From assembly GCA_050084985.1 (NCBI GenBank), contig JBITNC010000001.1, forward strand, positions 35,774,001 through 35,838,000: a stretch of 64,000 bases of DNA, read 5' to 3'. The position numbers were made by a program, and so were the translations under genes. The stretch's first letter is position 1. Each line of letters begins with the position of its first letter. The notes beneath the pieces are model-generated. The model worked only from the letters and a program-made list of their open reading frames with translations. It did not search any database and had not been told where the DNA came from. The stretch is from Nageia nagi (Eukaryota; Pinophyta). This document shows positions 21,691 to 32,900 of the stretch, piece after piece.

Positions 21691-22150
21691 TCTTAGTCAT
21701 ATGAAGTAAAATTAGCCTTCAAAGAGATAAAAAAGTCTATAATAGAAGATCCTATGGTTAAAAACCTTGATATGTCAAAACATTTCATCATATATGCACA
21801 TGGAGCAGATAAGAGCATTGCTATTATTCTTACATAGAAGGATAATAATAATGAAGAACACCCAATTGCTTTTCATAGTTAGACACTGCATCAACATTAG
21901 TAAAGGTACTCATTTATTGAAAAGCAAGTGTTTTCTATTATGTACTTAAAAATTTTAAGCATTATGTCTCCCATAGTAGAATCCTTGTATATACTATTCA
22001 TCCAATTGTAAGAAATTATATTATACAAGGAGATCTAGGTGAAGGAAAAGCTAGTTGGATTACTAAAATAATGGAATATGATATAGAGATCAAGCCAACT
22101 AAGCTGATTAGAGGCAAGGCTCTCTATGAAAGTATGGCTAAAGCTTAACA
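21690..22150 (+). pseudogene. element C second (retroviral-type) RNase H relic
   Basis: Directly after RT: FKEIKKSIIEDPMVKNLDM, then FIIYAHGADKSIAIIL (the T-D-A-S position is Y-A-H-G-A-D here, so the usual aspartate is shifted or lost), HPIAFHS, a YSFIEKQVFSIMYL block matching the YS.IEK.....V pattern, and ASWITKIMEYDIEIKPTKLI. This is the normal connection plus RNase H after gypsy RT. Element C therefore has two RNase H relics flanking RT. Confidence 0.72.
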
Positions 22151-22159
22151 TATTATTGC

Positions 22160-23460
22160 TCTTATGGAAGATGAGTAGTAACTTAATCAAGAAAGTGATT
22201 GAATAAAGAAAATCATGGTTTATTTTCAAACAAATAAGTGCCCTAAAGCTTTAGATAGATTCCAAAAAAGGAGATTTAGGTTGCATGCCCTTAAATTTAT
22301 TATGATAGATGACCACTTATATAGAAAATATTTTGATCAAACCCTTCTTAGATACATGACTCAAGATGAATCCCATAGAATATTGCATGAATTTCATTAC
22401 AAATTCTCTGGTGGGCATTATAGTGGACCAACTATAGTAGCAAAGGTATTACAAGCTAGATATTATTGGCCCACTATTATTTAGGATTCATTCAAGATTG
22501 CCTAGGAATATGATAAGTGTAGCAAATTTATCAAAAAGAGAAGATACGCTACCATGCCTCTTAAACTTATGGTAGTCAAAGAGCCTTTTTAAAAGTGGGG
22601 TATGGACTTTATTGGTGTCATAAATCCAAATTCCTTGATAGGCCATAAGTTTATTTTGATTGCAATAGAGTACTTCACTAGATGATCAGAGGCTATGCCA
22701 TGAAAAAATACAGACCAAGTGGTGATAGAAATGATTAAAAAGATAATCACCTACTTTGGAATCCCATAGAATATAGTGTCAAATAATGGTTTGACATTTA
22801 CTAAAGGTAATCTATCAAGCTTTGTAGCTCAATATGGAATCTACTAGTTATTCTCTTCAAACTATTACCCATAAGGTAACAGGTTAGCTGAATTAACTAA
22901 CAAAAATTTTACCCATATCATCAAGAGAACAATTGAAGGGAATCGTAAATAGTGGCATACATAGTTGGAATATGCATTATGGGTTAATATAATTAGTATA
23001 AAATCAATAATAAAAATGTATTTATATGCATTGGTATATGGTAAAAGACTAGTGTTGCTAGTACACATGGAGTTACCAGCTTTAAAAATCCTACAAGAAA
23101 TGGAAGACCATGACTTTGAGCCACTACAATCCAAATATAATTAGCTTTTGAAATTGGAGGAAGATTGGAACAAAGCATATGAGTCATTCTTGCATCACCA
23201 GCACATCATCAAGAGGTGGTTTGATAAGAAAAATTCTTTCCAAGTGAAGTATGTACCAGGTGATATTGTCCTCAAATGGGATGAGGAAAGAGTAAAACCA
23301 AGAAGACACCAAAAATTTGACTCTCTTTTGAGCAAGCCTTACATCATTACCTAAGCTATGCAAAATAATGCATTCAAATTATAGGATGTTATCGAGTCTT
23401 GAGAATTACCTATTCCATCAATAGGATCTATTTAAAACATTACCAGGTGATAAGATAAGT
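22160..23460 (+). pseudogene. element C integrase relic
   Basis: Zinc domain: HRILHEFHYKFSGGHYSG, RYYWPTII and a Y-D-K-C-S-K segment (22370-22530), in which the first cysteine of the C-x2-C pair reads tyrosine. Core: WGMDFIGVINPNS (22597-22640), FTRWSEAMP, NIVSNNGLTFTK (the second D reads N), YYPQGNRLAELTNKNF (22860-22910, third acidic residue), then QWHTQLEYALW-type coding. C-terminal barrel: KRWFDKKNSFQVKYVPGDIVLKW-type coding at 23210-23280 and SLLSKPYIIT. Dead from stops and the changed active site. Confidence 0.82.
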
Positions 23461-23945
23461 TTGTATTCCCTACAAGGCATTGTATAGTGTAAATATTGTG
23501 TTAAAAAAATAGTTGCAAAGTTTTCAAAAAAGTAAATAGTATTTAATGATTAAATTTATTTTAGTATTATTAAGAGTTAATGTCGATGTACCACTTAGCT
23601 GTCAACTTTAATTCAACTTAGTCAAGAGATAATGCTAGCATATTGCTCAACATCACTAAATAAAATATCATTTAAGGAAATATTTCCTTAGATTTAGTGA
23701 ACCATTATACAAGTACAACAAATTAAGTCTAGTGTGCTTTGAATTTACTAATCCAACCTATGCTAGCTCAATCCATACAATGCATGGATACCAAGATCCT
23801 TAAGAAGTAATTGCCATTAATGGAAATCTTATCAACCTTAGATAAATAAAACTGCTTCCATACTCTATAGTTTAACACTTAGCTAATTTTGAACACTCAA
23901 TTTTTCAAAGCATTCAGAGCTTAGAGATTTCAAATCTGAATTATC
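23461..23945 (+). other. spacer between element C integrase and extra ORF
   Basis: AT-rich with stops in all frames and no recognisable domain. It may hold an intron or subgenomic promoter for the ORF that follows, but I see no clear signal. Confidence 0.3.
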
Positions 23946-23949
23946 TTGA

Positions 23950-26729
23950 GAAAGAAAAAGGTTGCAAAACCTTGCATCATCCAAATTGCTATTTTTAATG
24001 ACAACCAAAGGTTCAAGAAAAGGTGTGAATATCATGGTGACCTCTCAATCATCCTCTATAGTCAAAGTGAAACAACTTGACATTGACCTACTCTCTTTAC
24101 AAGAAGAATATCTCAAGAATGCACTAGGAGTGAATTGGATTGAGATGGGAGTAATCAGTCATATGGATGCATGGAGATCTAAACCTAGTCATGTTCTTTT
24201 GAAGCTTAAGACATCTAAAATGAGTGTAAAAGGAAAGTCACTTGCTCATTTTAAAAGAGATGTTATGATTGAACATGGTTTGGCACATTATGTGTTATAT
24301 GAGTCCTTCACTTTCCCTAAGCTCTTGTACTCTCTAGCACATAGGCATCATCAAAAAGGGCACCAAATTAGAATATTCAAGAGCACTAAAGAGAGAGATA
24401 CTTCTAAGCTAGTGTTTGAAGAAGTGCTAGATTACTCTCCTAACTCCATCATCCAAGCATTTGCTATTCTCATAGATTAGACATTTCATGTTAAAAAACA
24501 AATTGATTTGAAAAGGAGAAACATGATTTTTATATTAATCAAGATGAAATGCTGAGCTGGATTAGTGGGAGATACTAGGATAGTAGAAAAGCAAAACTCT
24601 TATTGAGCTACCAAATAGCTCTTTTTGAAAGAAATAAAGATAGAGAAGTGCTACAAGCACTTGTGATCATCATAGGAAAGAAGACCTAGATATAAGCAGA
24701 CAAAGCTATGGTGCACATGGCTTATAATATTTTAGAAGTCCACCTATGCTATGATTTATTAGCTTTCATAATCAAATAAATTAAGAGGTATTTGTTTAAG
24801 ATTGAAAGATTAGATTTTATACATTCTTCATATCTTTGGTGGCTTTTTATCCATCAAAATTTGGACAAACTTATAAAGGTAGGGCTTCCAGTTGAGCCAA
24901 CTAGTTTTAATGCTACATCGGTGCCAATTGACCTAATGGTGCCAATTTTGACCAAGTTGCATGGATATCACTATGAGTTCATGGAAATGTTCTATGCAAT
25001 TGCAATAAAAATTTTGATTGGAATACTCCCCAATAGGTTGCACAAGAGCATAATAAGGGAGCTACAAGGTAGAAATAAAATTGATGATTGGTACTTCTTG
25101 AGAAATACATCATAAAAATTAGGTATGAGTATTTTGAAAACCCTTCTTTTTACTTAAATATTTACTCCCTATTTGTATTCAATAGAGATGGGTAGATAAA
25201 TTTTTTCCATAGAGAGTAAATATGGGTCTAGGGGCAACTTTAAGTCTATTATAAATATACCAACTTCTACCAAGAATTTTACTCTTTTAAAAATAAGATG
25301 TACAGATAGTATAGCCCAATTTATTATATAGAATTTCAAGTTAGATAAGGTGAGAATTACATGGATGTATGACCTATTAGGGGAAATTACCTAGATAATA
25401 AGAACTAACAAGAAAAGTCTAGCATTTGTCCATAATAGTAGGCCCCATATAAAATATTTTATAAATAAAATTAAGTAGGAGGTAGAAATGTACCTATATT
25501 GAGAATTTATACCCCTTAATAAGGCCTAGATAGCCTTGGAAGGAATAAGAAAATATAGGAATTGAAAAAATAAGGGGTACGATTTTGTCCTCAACCCAGA
25601 GGTCTTTACTTAATTAGCATATCTTAGGTGGGGTACCAATAAAATTTATTATTTTACAAGATTTAGATTTGAATATATCATAAAAATTCACCACATTGAA
25701 AGTGAATTATTTGAAAAATTCAAATATGATAAATACTAGAAGGTAGAGTATTCCATAGATCCTCTGCTAGAGTTGGGACAACCTCTTCCTTCTCATTTTC
25801 ATGAGAAACCTACTATAGAGAAAAGGATAATGCAAACAAAAGAACCATCTGGCATGGTTTAAATTCCAAATAAGGGAGAACAAAACCCTTCAGACACCAC
25901 CACTTCTTCTTGGGAACCTTCTCCCAAAAAGAAAATAAAAGTTCAAACTCTTGCTTAAAGGGAGTAGATATTAGAGAAAGAGCAAAATCCTATTAAAAAG
26001 CCCTAATTAACTATAGCAAGATCATAGTCACAAACTACTATACCTTCACCTTTAGAGGTAATAGAAGTCCTAAAGGTGGTGATATAAGAAGCAAAAAAAA
26101 ATTTATATAGAGGAGTTCAAAGAGCCATAGGATACATATGCTGGTGGTGCAGAATAAGTTCAAGAAAAAGAACAAAAGGAAACCCTAGAAGAGGGATAAA
26201 GCTAGATTTAATAAAGCAAGAAAAGTATATACCTGAGGCTCGAAAGATAGTAGTAGTGGCACCCAAAGGAAGGTTGGGAGATGGTGATGATGATGATGAA
26301 TTTGGAAAAAAGGACTTTGACCCAATACATAAACCTAAAGAATAAGGTGAGGCCATGGAAGAAGCTAAACCTAAACTATAAGTCCAATAGTTGACTCCTC
26401 CTTGGTAGTCCCAACCAATTCAACAAGTTGAGATACCTATTATAGGTGAAATTATTTCCACTCATTCTTTTATTCCTATAACCTCACAAGAGGAAATAAA
26501 GTCAATTTTTTCTACACAAATTGTAGAGCCCATTGATTAGGCAACTTTTGTTAATAACTCCTATGCTCCCTAAGCAATAGTCAAGAATTTTGAGCAAAGT
26601 AATGGAGATAGGAGATATGAAAATTGCTCAAATGTCTTTCAAAGAAGCGTAGTTGGATTTTACTCCCATGGAAATAATAGATGTAAATATGCAAAGTGCA
26701 CTAGGTATTGACTAGTCTAGGTTTCTTAT
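23950..26729 (+). pseudogene. element C extra ORF after integrase, part 1 (unrecognised protein)
   Basis: A long coding relic with no family I can name. Open for 172 codons at 23962-24480 (with VKVKQLDIDLLSLQEEYLKN, GVISHMDAWRSKPSHVLLKL, GKSLAHFKRDVMIEHGLAHY) and 107 codons at 24792-25115 (LDFIHSSYLWWLFIHQNLDK, LHGYHYEFMEMFYAIAIKIL). It continues with stops: LDKVRITWMYDLLGEIT, KSLAFVHNSRPHIKYFINK, KGYDFVLNPEVFT, RWGTNKIYYFT. From about 25790 it becomes a basic, proline-serine-rich region with SWEPSPKKKIKV (nuclear-signal-like) and a poly-aspartate tract near 26285. Element E interrupts it; the tail is at 34405-35505. Position after integrase is where env-like and other extra ORFs of plant gypsy elements lie. 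Confidence 0.55.
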
Positions 26730-27486
26730 TTTTTACAAATATTTTGAGCATGCAAATAAATAAATAATTACAAGACCCAAAATACCTATTTTGAGCTATG
26801 GAATAGAAATTTAGACCATACAAATAAATAGATGAAGATAATCACTTAGAATTAGGACAATAATACCAATCAAAAATTATGATTTGTATACTTACCTTAC
26901 AAAGTGTACCTAACACCGAAGAATGATGATATGCTTGATATGTGGATATATAGAGATCCTACTCTAGAAGCTATAACCTAAAATGTAATGAAAAAGAATC
27001 ATGGGTAGTTATATGTTGTACAAGAGGAGCACTAATGATGTATTTGGCATGAATAAGAAGCATTGATAGCCTTCGTTAGAGTGCTCTTTGCTTTCAAATC
27101 AAGTTAATAATTTGCATATACATGTTTCAATCAATGATATGATATCCAAATAAATCATCAATGTTAGAATAGCTTGCATAAGGAAGTACACAAACCATAG
27201 CCTTGAATGGTGGCATTAAAAGACACCTAAAGAATTGCCACCACCAAGACCAGATATGGTATCATGTATCTCTTTGATTTGGACTTACTATTGAATCCTT
27301 ATTTATATAGATAATAATATGACCTACTCCTTAGGTCAATGCATACCTACATAAATAGGGTTAGTCCATTAAGACAAGATTATATTCAATATAAACATTG
27401 ATATCATTAAATTAAATACTCTTAGTGTAAATTAGTTCAAGAAAATGTATTTATTTAAATGCATAAATAAATTTTATATGATAATA
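26730..27486 (-). repeat. element E 3' LTR
   Basis: About 757 bp, alignable with 33613-34399 and, more distantly, with the LTRs of element D. All four contain a conserved block TAGATAATAATATGACCTAC with the TATA motif next to it (here 27300-27309 on the minus strand). The left edge is decayed from TG to TT. Confidence 0.85.
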
Positions 27487-27506
27487 GATGCCCCACTTTG
27501 AATGAG
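27487..27506 (-). promoter_or_regulatory. element E polypurine tract
   Basis: On the minus strand the 20 bases next to the 3' LTR read CTCATTCAAAGTGGGGCATC. Element D has CTCATCTAAAGTGGGACATA at the equivalent place (52837-52856). Plus-strand DNA priming would start here. Confidence 0.65.
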
Positions 27507-27722
27507 AAATTGATATCACTAGGTGCATTGAGATTTTTCATTCAAAGTACTAATCAAGATGACATAGAAATAAAGTATTAACAGGCATTGATAAGCATAA
27601 TACCAACACTAATCAATCTAAATTCTAATAAAGATTATAATATAGAAAAACTTGTAAAAGCTATATATGGATTGAGAAAACTCTCTATGGTGATGTTTTT
27701 TGATCTGCCCCTTGTCATGATA
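27507..27722. other. element E 3' untranslated stretch
   Basis: Between polypurine tract and minisatellite. AT-rich, no gene. A related stretch lies right of the D polypurine tract at 52857-53040 (shared AATCTCAATGCACCTAGTGA on the minus strand). Confidence 0.45.
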
Positions 27723-27850
27723 ATGACAACACATGACCACACATGACCACACATGACAACACATGACCACACATGGCAACACATGATAACACATAACAAC
27801 ATATGACAACACATGAACACACATGATCACACATGACCACGTATGACAAC
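27723..27850. repeat. 10-bp minisatellite, about 13 copies
   Basis: Units of ACACATGACC and close variants (ACACATGACA, ACATATGACA, ACACATGATC) repeat head to tail. The cysteine- and valine-rich minus-strand open frames here are translations of the repeat, not proteins. It sits between the 3' LTR and the 40-bp array of element E; element D lacks it. Confidence 0.85.
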
Positions 27851-27880
27851 ACAAGAGAATAGCATACTATAGTAGAATGG

Positions 27881-28266
27881 GAGCTCAACTCCATGCCAAG
27901 AGGCATAATATGATGATGAGAGCTGAAACTTTATGCAAAGATGCATAATATGATGATGAGAGCTAAAACTCTATGCCAAGAGGCATAATTTTATGATGAG
28001 AGCTAAAACTCTATGCCAAGAGGCATAATATGATGATGAGAGTTGAAACTCTATGGCAAGAGGCATAATATGATGATGAGAGCTAAAACTCTATGCCAAG
28101 AGGTATAATTTGATGATAAAAGTTGAAAAACTACACCAAGAGGCATAATATGATGATGAGAGCTAAAACCTTATGCCAAGAAGCATAATATGATGATGAA
28201 AGCTAAAAATCTATGCCAAGAGGCATAATATGATGATGAAAGTTGAAACTCTATGCTAAGAGGCAT
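27881..28266. repeat. 40-bp tandem array of element E, 9-10 copies
   Basis: Each unit contains GAGAGCTAAAACTCTATGCC followed by AAGAGGCATAATATGATGAT. Copies differ by a few bases, and most junctions are exactly 40 bp. A shorter, more irregular version is in element D at 53255-53510, and single relic copies recur right of the PMD gene at 31095-31185. The repeat is thus a family feature next to the 3' LTR. Confidence 0.85.
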
Positions 28267-28560
28267 ATAACAAAATACAATCCAAGATATAGCCATATAG
28301 ATAATTCTCTATCATGTCCAACAAATCAGGATGTTCAATCTAATAAAATAAGGAATGCAAGTGATCTATTTTGACATAAGCACATCATCGATAGTCCTCA
28401 AAGCATGATAGAAGAAGGTTGCAGGTGATCCTTTTCTTAAGGAAATTTCAAAAATTGAAAAACTTGAACAATAGCGTATTTCTTTTTTATTCTATTTGAT
28501 TATTCTATTTACCTATTTGTAATTCATAGATATGCAAATTGAGACTATCTAGGGATATGT
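28267..28560. other. sequence between 40-bp array and PMD promoter
   Basis: No repeat unit and no coding signature. It may contain upstream control sequence for the PMD gene, but I see no specific motif. Confidence 0.3.
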
Positions 28561-28664
28561 GCCCTTGAAATCTTATAAAAAGGGTTGACCCCCCTTTTAT
28601 TATCACTTGCTTGTATTTTTAGAGTGGAGAGTGCTTAGGAGTTTTGAGAACCTATAAGGTGAGT
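28561..28664 (+). promoter_or_regulatory. probable promoter and 5' splice site of the element E PMD gene
   Basis: TATAAAAAG at 28574-28582 is followed about 75 bases later by a consensus plant 5' splice site, AAG|GTGAGT, at 28656-28664. The first recognisable start codon of the PMD frame is 590 bp downstream (29251), so a 5' untranslated intron is likely; an acceptor candidate is the TTTTTAG at about 29178, not proven. Orientation matches the PMD gene and opposes the retroelement. Confidence 0.5.
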
Positions 28665-29250
28665 GCTTATTCCTAATTCTACTACTATTAATCCTATGAT
28701 TTACCTTTGTTCTTTTTCACATCTCCCTATCATGGTTTTATCGATTACATGTCGAGAGGGACATAGAGCTACTCTAGTGATAAACTCTCCTACTGGTCAT
28801 CAGATAAATTATCTTTACCTATCTTTCTTTGGTGTATTCTTGTTTTTTTTGTGTTTTCTTTTTAAATAGTTTTCTTGTAAGTCTGATATCTTATTCCTAG
28901 GGTTTTACCCATTAGAATACCTTTGCTTTTATTTTTGACTTCTAGCATTATTTTTTATTTTTTTACCTTTGTGATTAGGTTGTTCTTTTCCATACAACCC
29001 TGCTCATGAATTTTTTTCAATTTTCTATATGAGAAGAGGGTTGCTAGTGGTCCCTTCTACCCTAGTTTGGACCATAGGTGATCCTCTTTTATTATAGTTT
29101 GGACCATGGACAGTCCTCTTTTACTATTATACAAAACCCAAATATGTATTAATAACAAAAACTAATATTACTTTTTAGGTGTTTTGTACTAATATCATAG
29201 CTATTATATGCAAGCTTTGGGAAGATTACTACATTTATGATTGCTCAATA
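28665..29250 (+). other. probable 5' intron / leader of the element E PMD gene
   Basis: T-rich sequence without family signature, as expected for a plant intron. The short open frame at 28663-28869 starts at the splice donor and shows no domain. Two near-duplicate phrases (GTTTGGACCATRG, about 29067 and 29098) stand out. Confidence 0.4.
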
Positions 29251-30960
29251 ATGGCCTAGTCAAATGAGAGCTAGAGCACACTTAAGGCTATTTCTTTGAG
29301 CTATCTAGCCTTTACCAATTACATCTATCATGATTAGGATATGTTGATAGCTCCAATGGAGAGGTGGGATTCTAATTTCAACACTTTTCACTTACCTATA
29401 AGGGAGATTACAATGACTCTCAAGGATATCTATAGGATCACTAGCCTACCTATCAAATGTAAGCTAGTTAATATGGTCTCCATTCCTAGCATGGAATGAG
29501 CATAGGAGTGGGCTATGTGGTTCATGGGCTCATACAAGATGAAATAGAGGAAGAGGGGAGTTTTCTTAATGAGACATGTACCAAAGGATCCTCTACCATG
29601 GGCTAACCAATGACTAAGGCTCCTTATTACTTGCTTGCTAGATGCTATTGTCTACCTAGACAAAAGCAATGAGACATTCCTTATGGGGATGGTATCGATT
29701 ATCATGAACATGGTCTAACATGAGTAGTGATATGCATGGTGCTTAGATATTTTTGCATAGCTATACCATGATTTGAATGCATTCATTGAGGTAGTGAGAG
29801 GGGGGAGATAGATGGATCACTCCATGGTACTACAAGTATGGGCCTATGATCATATAGGCATCTCCAGACTAGCCTCTCTACCATAAGATCTACCTGATGA
29901 TGGGCCCACCTTGTAGTGATGGGAAACTACACATTGTCCTTACTTTTTTGATGTCAACCTAGAGGGATGGAGGATATAATTCAACACACTCATGGTGTCA
30001 TAGATGCACTAGTGTCCATAGAAATATGCCCCAGAGTGGATTGAGGACATACATGAGCTAGCCTAGGTGAGACACTTGACATACATTCAAGCACGTAGGG
30101 TGTTAGTTGAACCATATAGACCAAATTGAGTACTATGATAGTTCAAGATACAACAAGGGATACCAAATGATTATAGGATAGTAGTATGCTACTATCATAG
30201 CAAGGATTTACCAAAGGACTATGAGCTAATACTAGATTTTGATTCTAAGTGGACATCCCTAGTGAGGACTTAAACTTTGATGATGACCTAGACATAGATG
30301 GTCTTGAGCATACTAATGACTACATGGATTGGTGGTGAGGACATGCTTCTCACCACCTAGGCATACATGAGGTAGACCAAGCCAAGGATGAGGGAGATGC
30401 ATTCGACACAGAGGAGGCACCAATAGGATGGAGCATAGGGTACACATAGTTAAGATGGGGCTCACATGACATAGATGAGACATGTGATAAGACATTAAAT
30501 GTTGATCATGATGATAATAAGGAGACTAACTCAAACTAGGATGAATATGAGCTCAATATAGAGATACATGGATGTGTTTGAAGATGAGGAGGATGATGAT
30601 GGTATCTATTCTTTTATCATATATATATATATATTGTAAAAATGCATGCAATACTAATATGTGATATATATGCATATGATGAAGGTCCTAAACTAGATAT
30701 GGCCCAGATACACAAGCTCATAGGGCAAAAGAATGCCAAAATCAAAGATCTATAGGGATAGTTGTGATACAGAGGAGGAGACTATACCACCCTATACCAA
30801 GATCTTCAAAACACCAATGCATGGATTCAATAACTTTATGAGTAGATATGTAAGGCTGAAATACAAGAAAGGAAAGAAAAAGTGAGGGACAAAAAATACA
30901 ATATTAGGTGTGGGGTAGTGGCTCTAGTAGGGCTACTAGTTCTAGCATAGATGGAGGAGG
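29251..30960 (+). pseudogene. element E plant mobile domain (PMD, MAIN-like) gene relic, antisense to the element
   Basis: From the ATG at 29251 one frame runs about 1 kb with no frameshift, broken only by TAG, TAA and TGA codons. Visible PMD landmarks: MERWDSNFNTFHLPIREIT, MTLKDIYRITSLPIK, then LLITCLLDAIVYLD, GMVSIIMNMV, YAWCLDIFA-LYHDLNAF and LQVWAYDHIG. The W-D-x4-T-F-H-L-x2-E-x-T-x-T-L-x-D start and Y-x-W plus LQ-x-W-x-Y-E/D-H are typical of PMD proteins (Arabidopsis MAIN/MAIL1 and their transposon relatives). After about 30260 the frame shifts into an acidic tail, then beyond a probable intron (about 30600-30683) a coiled-coil-like segment ending at about 30960 (IHKLIGQKNAKIKDL). Function in the element is unknown. 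Confidence 0.75.
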
Positions 30961-31094
30961 TCATTCTAGGAGGCTATAGCCTTTTATGCATATGATGATT
31001 ACTCAGCCATGTTGAGATTTTGTAAAATGATTAACCTTTTTATGATATATAAAATATGACTTTTATTTATTTGTATTATTATTTATTATATGTA

Positions 31095-31185
31095 TTTTTT
31101 AATAATATGAGAGCTAAAACTATGTGCTAAGAGGCTTGAAAAGATATATGATCTAGGACCTAAAATTCCATGCCAAGGGGAATTC
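31095..31185. repeat. relic copies of the 40-bp family repeat right of the PMD gene
   Basis: GAGAGCTAAAACTATGTGCT and a second copy with AAAATTCCATGCCAAGGGG lie about 135 bp after the PMD coiled coil. Together with the array at 27881-28266 they bracket the PMD gene, suggesting the gene sits inside the repeat region. Confidence 0.55.
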
Positions 31186-31259
31186 ATTAATTTTTTAGTT
31201 TGATAAAATCTTGCTATGAAAGAGGATAATGGGTGGTCCATTCTTGACAAAAAAGGAGC

Positions 31260-32900
31260 ATTTGAACTCCTGATATGATGTCAAAATGATCCCCTAGTTT
31301 TTCCATCATGACATTGATTACTTCATCTATCCTACTATCAGTTCCGTTAGTGTTAGTATGATCATGCATGTTTACCAAATGACATAACTAGAGGGCCTTA
31401 TGCCCCCACTAGTGTTGGCTTCATTTTTATGTTTTCCTTGTTGTGCCCCTATGATAATGGGCTTATTCATCATATTATCTTATGTATACAATATTGCTAT
31501 GTTATGTTATGGTATGGGGTTCTTGTAAATCCCCAATTTCTCATTATCTGCATGTACAAGAGCCTTTTTCTTATCTTCCTATTTTTTGAATGATATCACT
31601 TTTTATCTATCAAATATTAGACAACATATTTAAACTTCTTATATTCACATATTTTGTGTCTATGAATTCTATGATACCCACAAAATCCACCTATAGTTTT
31701 AGTGATCTTTTGACTCATGGGTGGTAATTGGATCAAACCCTTTTGAAGTAATGATTGTAACAACTCATCATGATCTTTTGTAATTTTGGTATATACTATA
31801 GGGGTTTTATTCTTAGATGGATAATATGTTTCTTTCACCATTGTAACTATTGATATCATTTTCATAGTTGATAGTTTTTTTTCTTCTTATTTAAGTTTCC
31901 AATAACCAATTTTTACTAGGTGCTTCTCTTTTTGAATCATGGACATAATCATCTTAGAGAGGGGTTGCTCTAGATAGTTGAAAAATTCTAATATTATCTC
32001 ATCTCTAAGGGATTTGATTAACATATGCTTTAGCTCTTTTGCATTTAAATTTATGAATGTGGCTATTTTCTTCCATGTTTTTTCAAGTTTCTAAAATGAT
32101 TGGTTCTCACCTTATCTCATTCTAGCTAAATCAATAAGGGTTGGTTTTCTTTTTATATTTTGTTGATATTGATTTATGAATTTTCATTTTAATTACTCAT
32201 AGTTAGTGATACTTTGATTTTCAAGACTGTAAAACCATTTAAAAGATTCTTTTCCTAAATGGAGTTGAAATAATGTTGCTAACATATCTTCATCATGTTA
32301 ATGACTACAAACTACTTCTTTAAAAATTGTGATATGTGTCCTTGGATCACTAATGCCATCATATTTGCAAAAATCTATGTCTTCCCCTTTCTATGTTTTT
32401 TCTTTTATTTTTGCACAAAAGGGATGCCTTTCATTTAACTATTCACCTTTTTTCTTTCAATTATGCCATCCTTTTCTCTAATTTTTCTTTTTCATTTTGC
32501 ATAGCTTCATTCTTATTATTTTTCTCTAAGAGATCAAGTTTTTCAATTTCTTTCTCATTCTCATATTTAGGTGTCTCAAGAGTAAATCTTCCATTTTGAT
32601 CTCTCTATTCTTAAATTAGTTGATTATCCAACTCTAATATGATTACCTATATTACATATATTTGAGCTTTTTGATAAGATTGTGTGCCTATTGTTGTCCT
32701 TACTTCTATCTCTTTAATTTCTTTTTCTCTATCTAACTAGTAAGCGTAAGCATTGATAAGTCCTTGTCCTATAGGATCAATTTCAAATTCTATTTCTAAT
32801 TCATTATCTAACTCATCATAAAATTCAACCATATCATAATCTAAATGCTCATAATTAGCTTCTTTTAATGTTATTAATTCATGACCTTTTAAATTTTTTA
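31260..32900 (-). pseudogene. element E gag relic
   Basis: Read on the minus strand. N-terminal part acidic with a charged coiled-coil-like stretch (NEKEKLEKRMA). The gag core has a decayed ATLFQLHLGKESFKWFYSL-like block near 32250 (the L...W...L of the retrotransposon gag family), KWKFINQYQQN, LEKTWKKIATFINLNAKEL (about 32040-32090) and KSLRDEIILEFFNYLEQPLS. The C-terminal segment includes HDELLQSLLQKGLIQLPPM (31700-31780) and FCGYHRIHRHKICEYKKFK, a knuckle-like segment comparable to CEYHQTKGHASNWC of element D. No protease or RT follows: the sequence goes straight to the 3' region. Confidence 0.7.

Noticed and set aside
22865-23187. Overlapping minus-strand open frames
   Set aside because: Antisense shadows of the element C integrase, which is well supported on the plus strand.
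27618-27906. Three overlapping minus-strand open frames rich in Cys, Val and His
   Set aside because: They are translations of the 10-bp minisatellite in three frames; repetitive composition, no start context and no family.
30613-30640. (AT)n run as a functional site
   Set aside because: A short dinucleotide microsatellite inside the probable PMD intron; nothing suggests a role.
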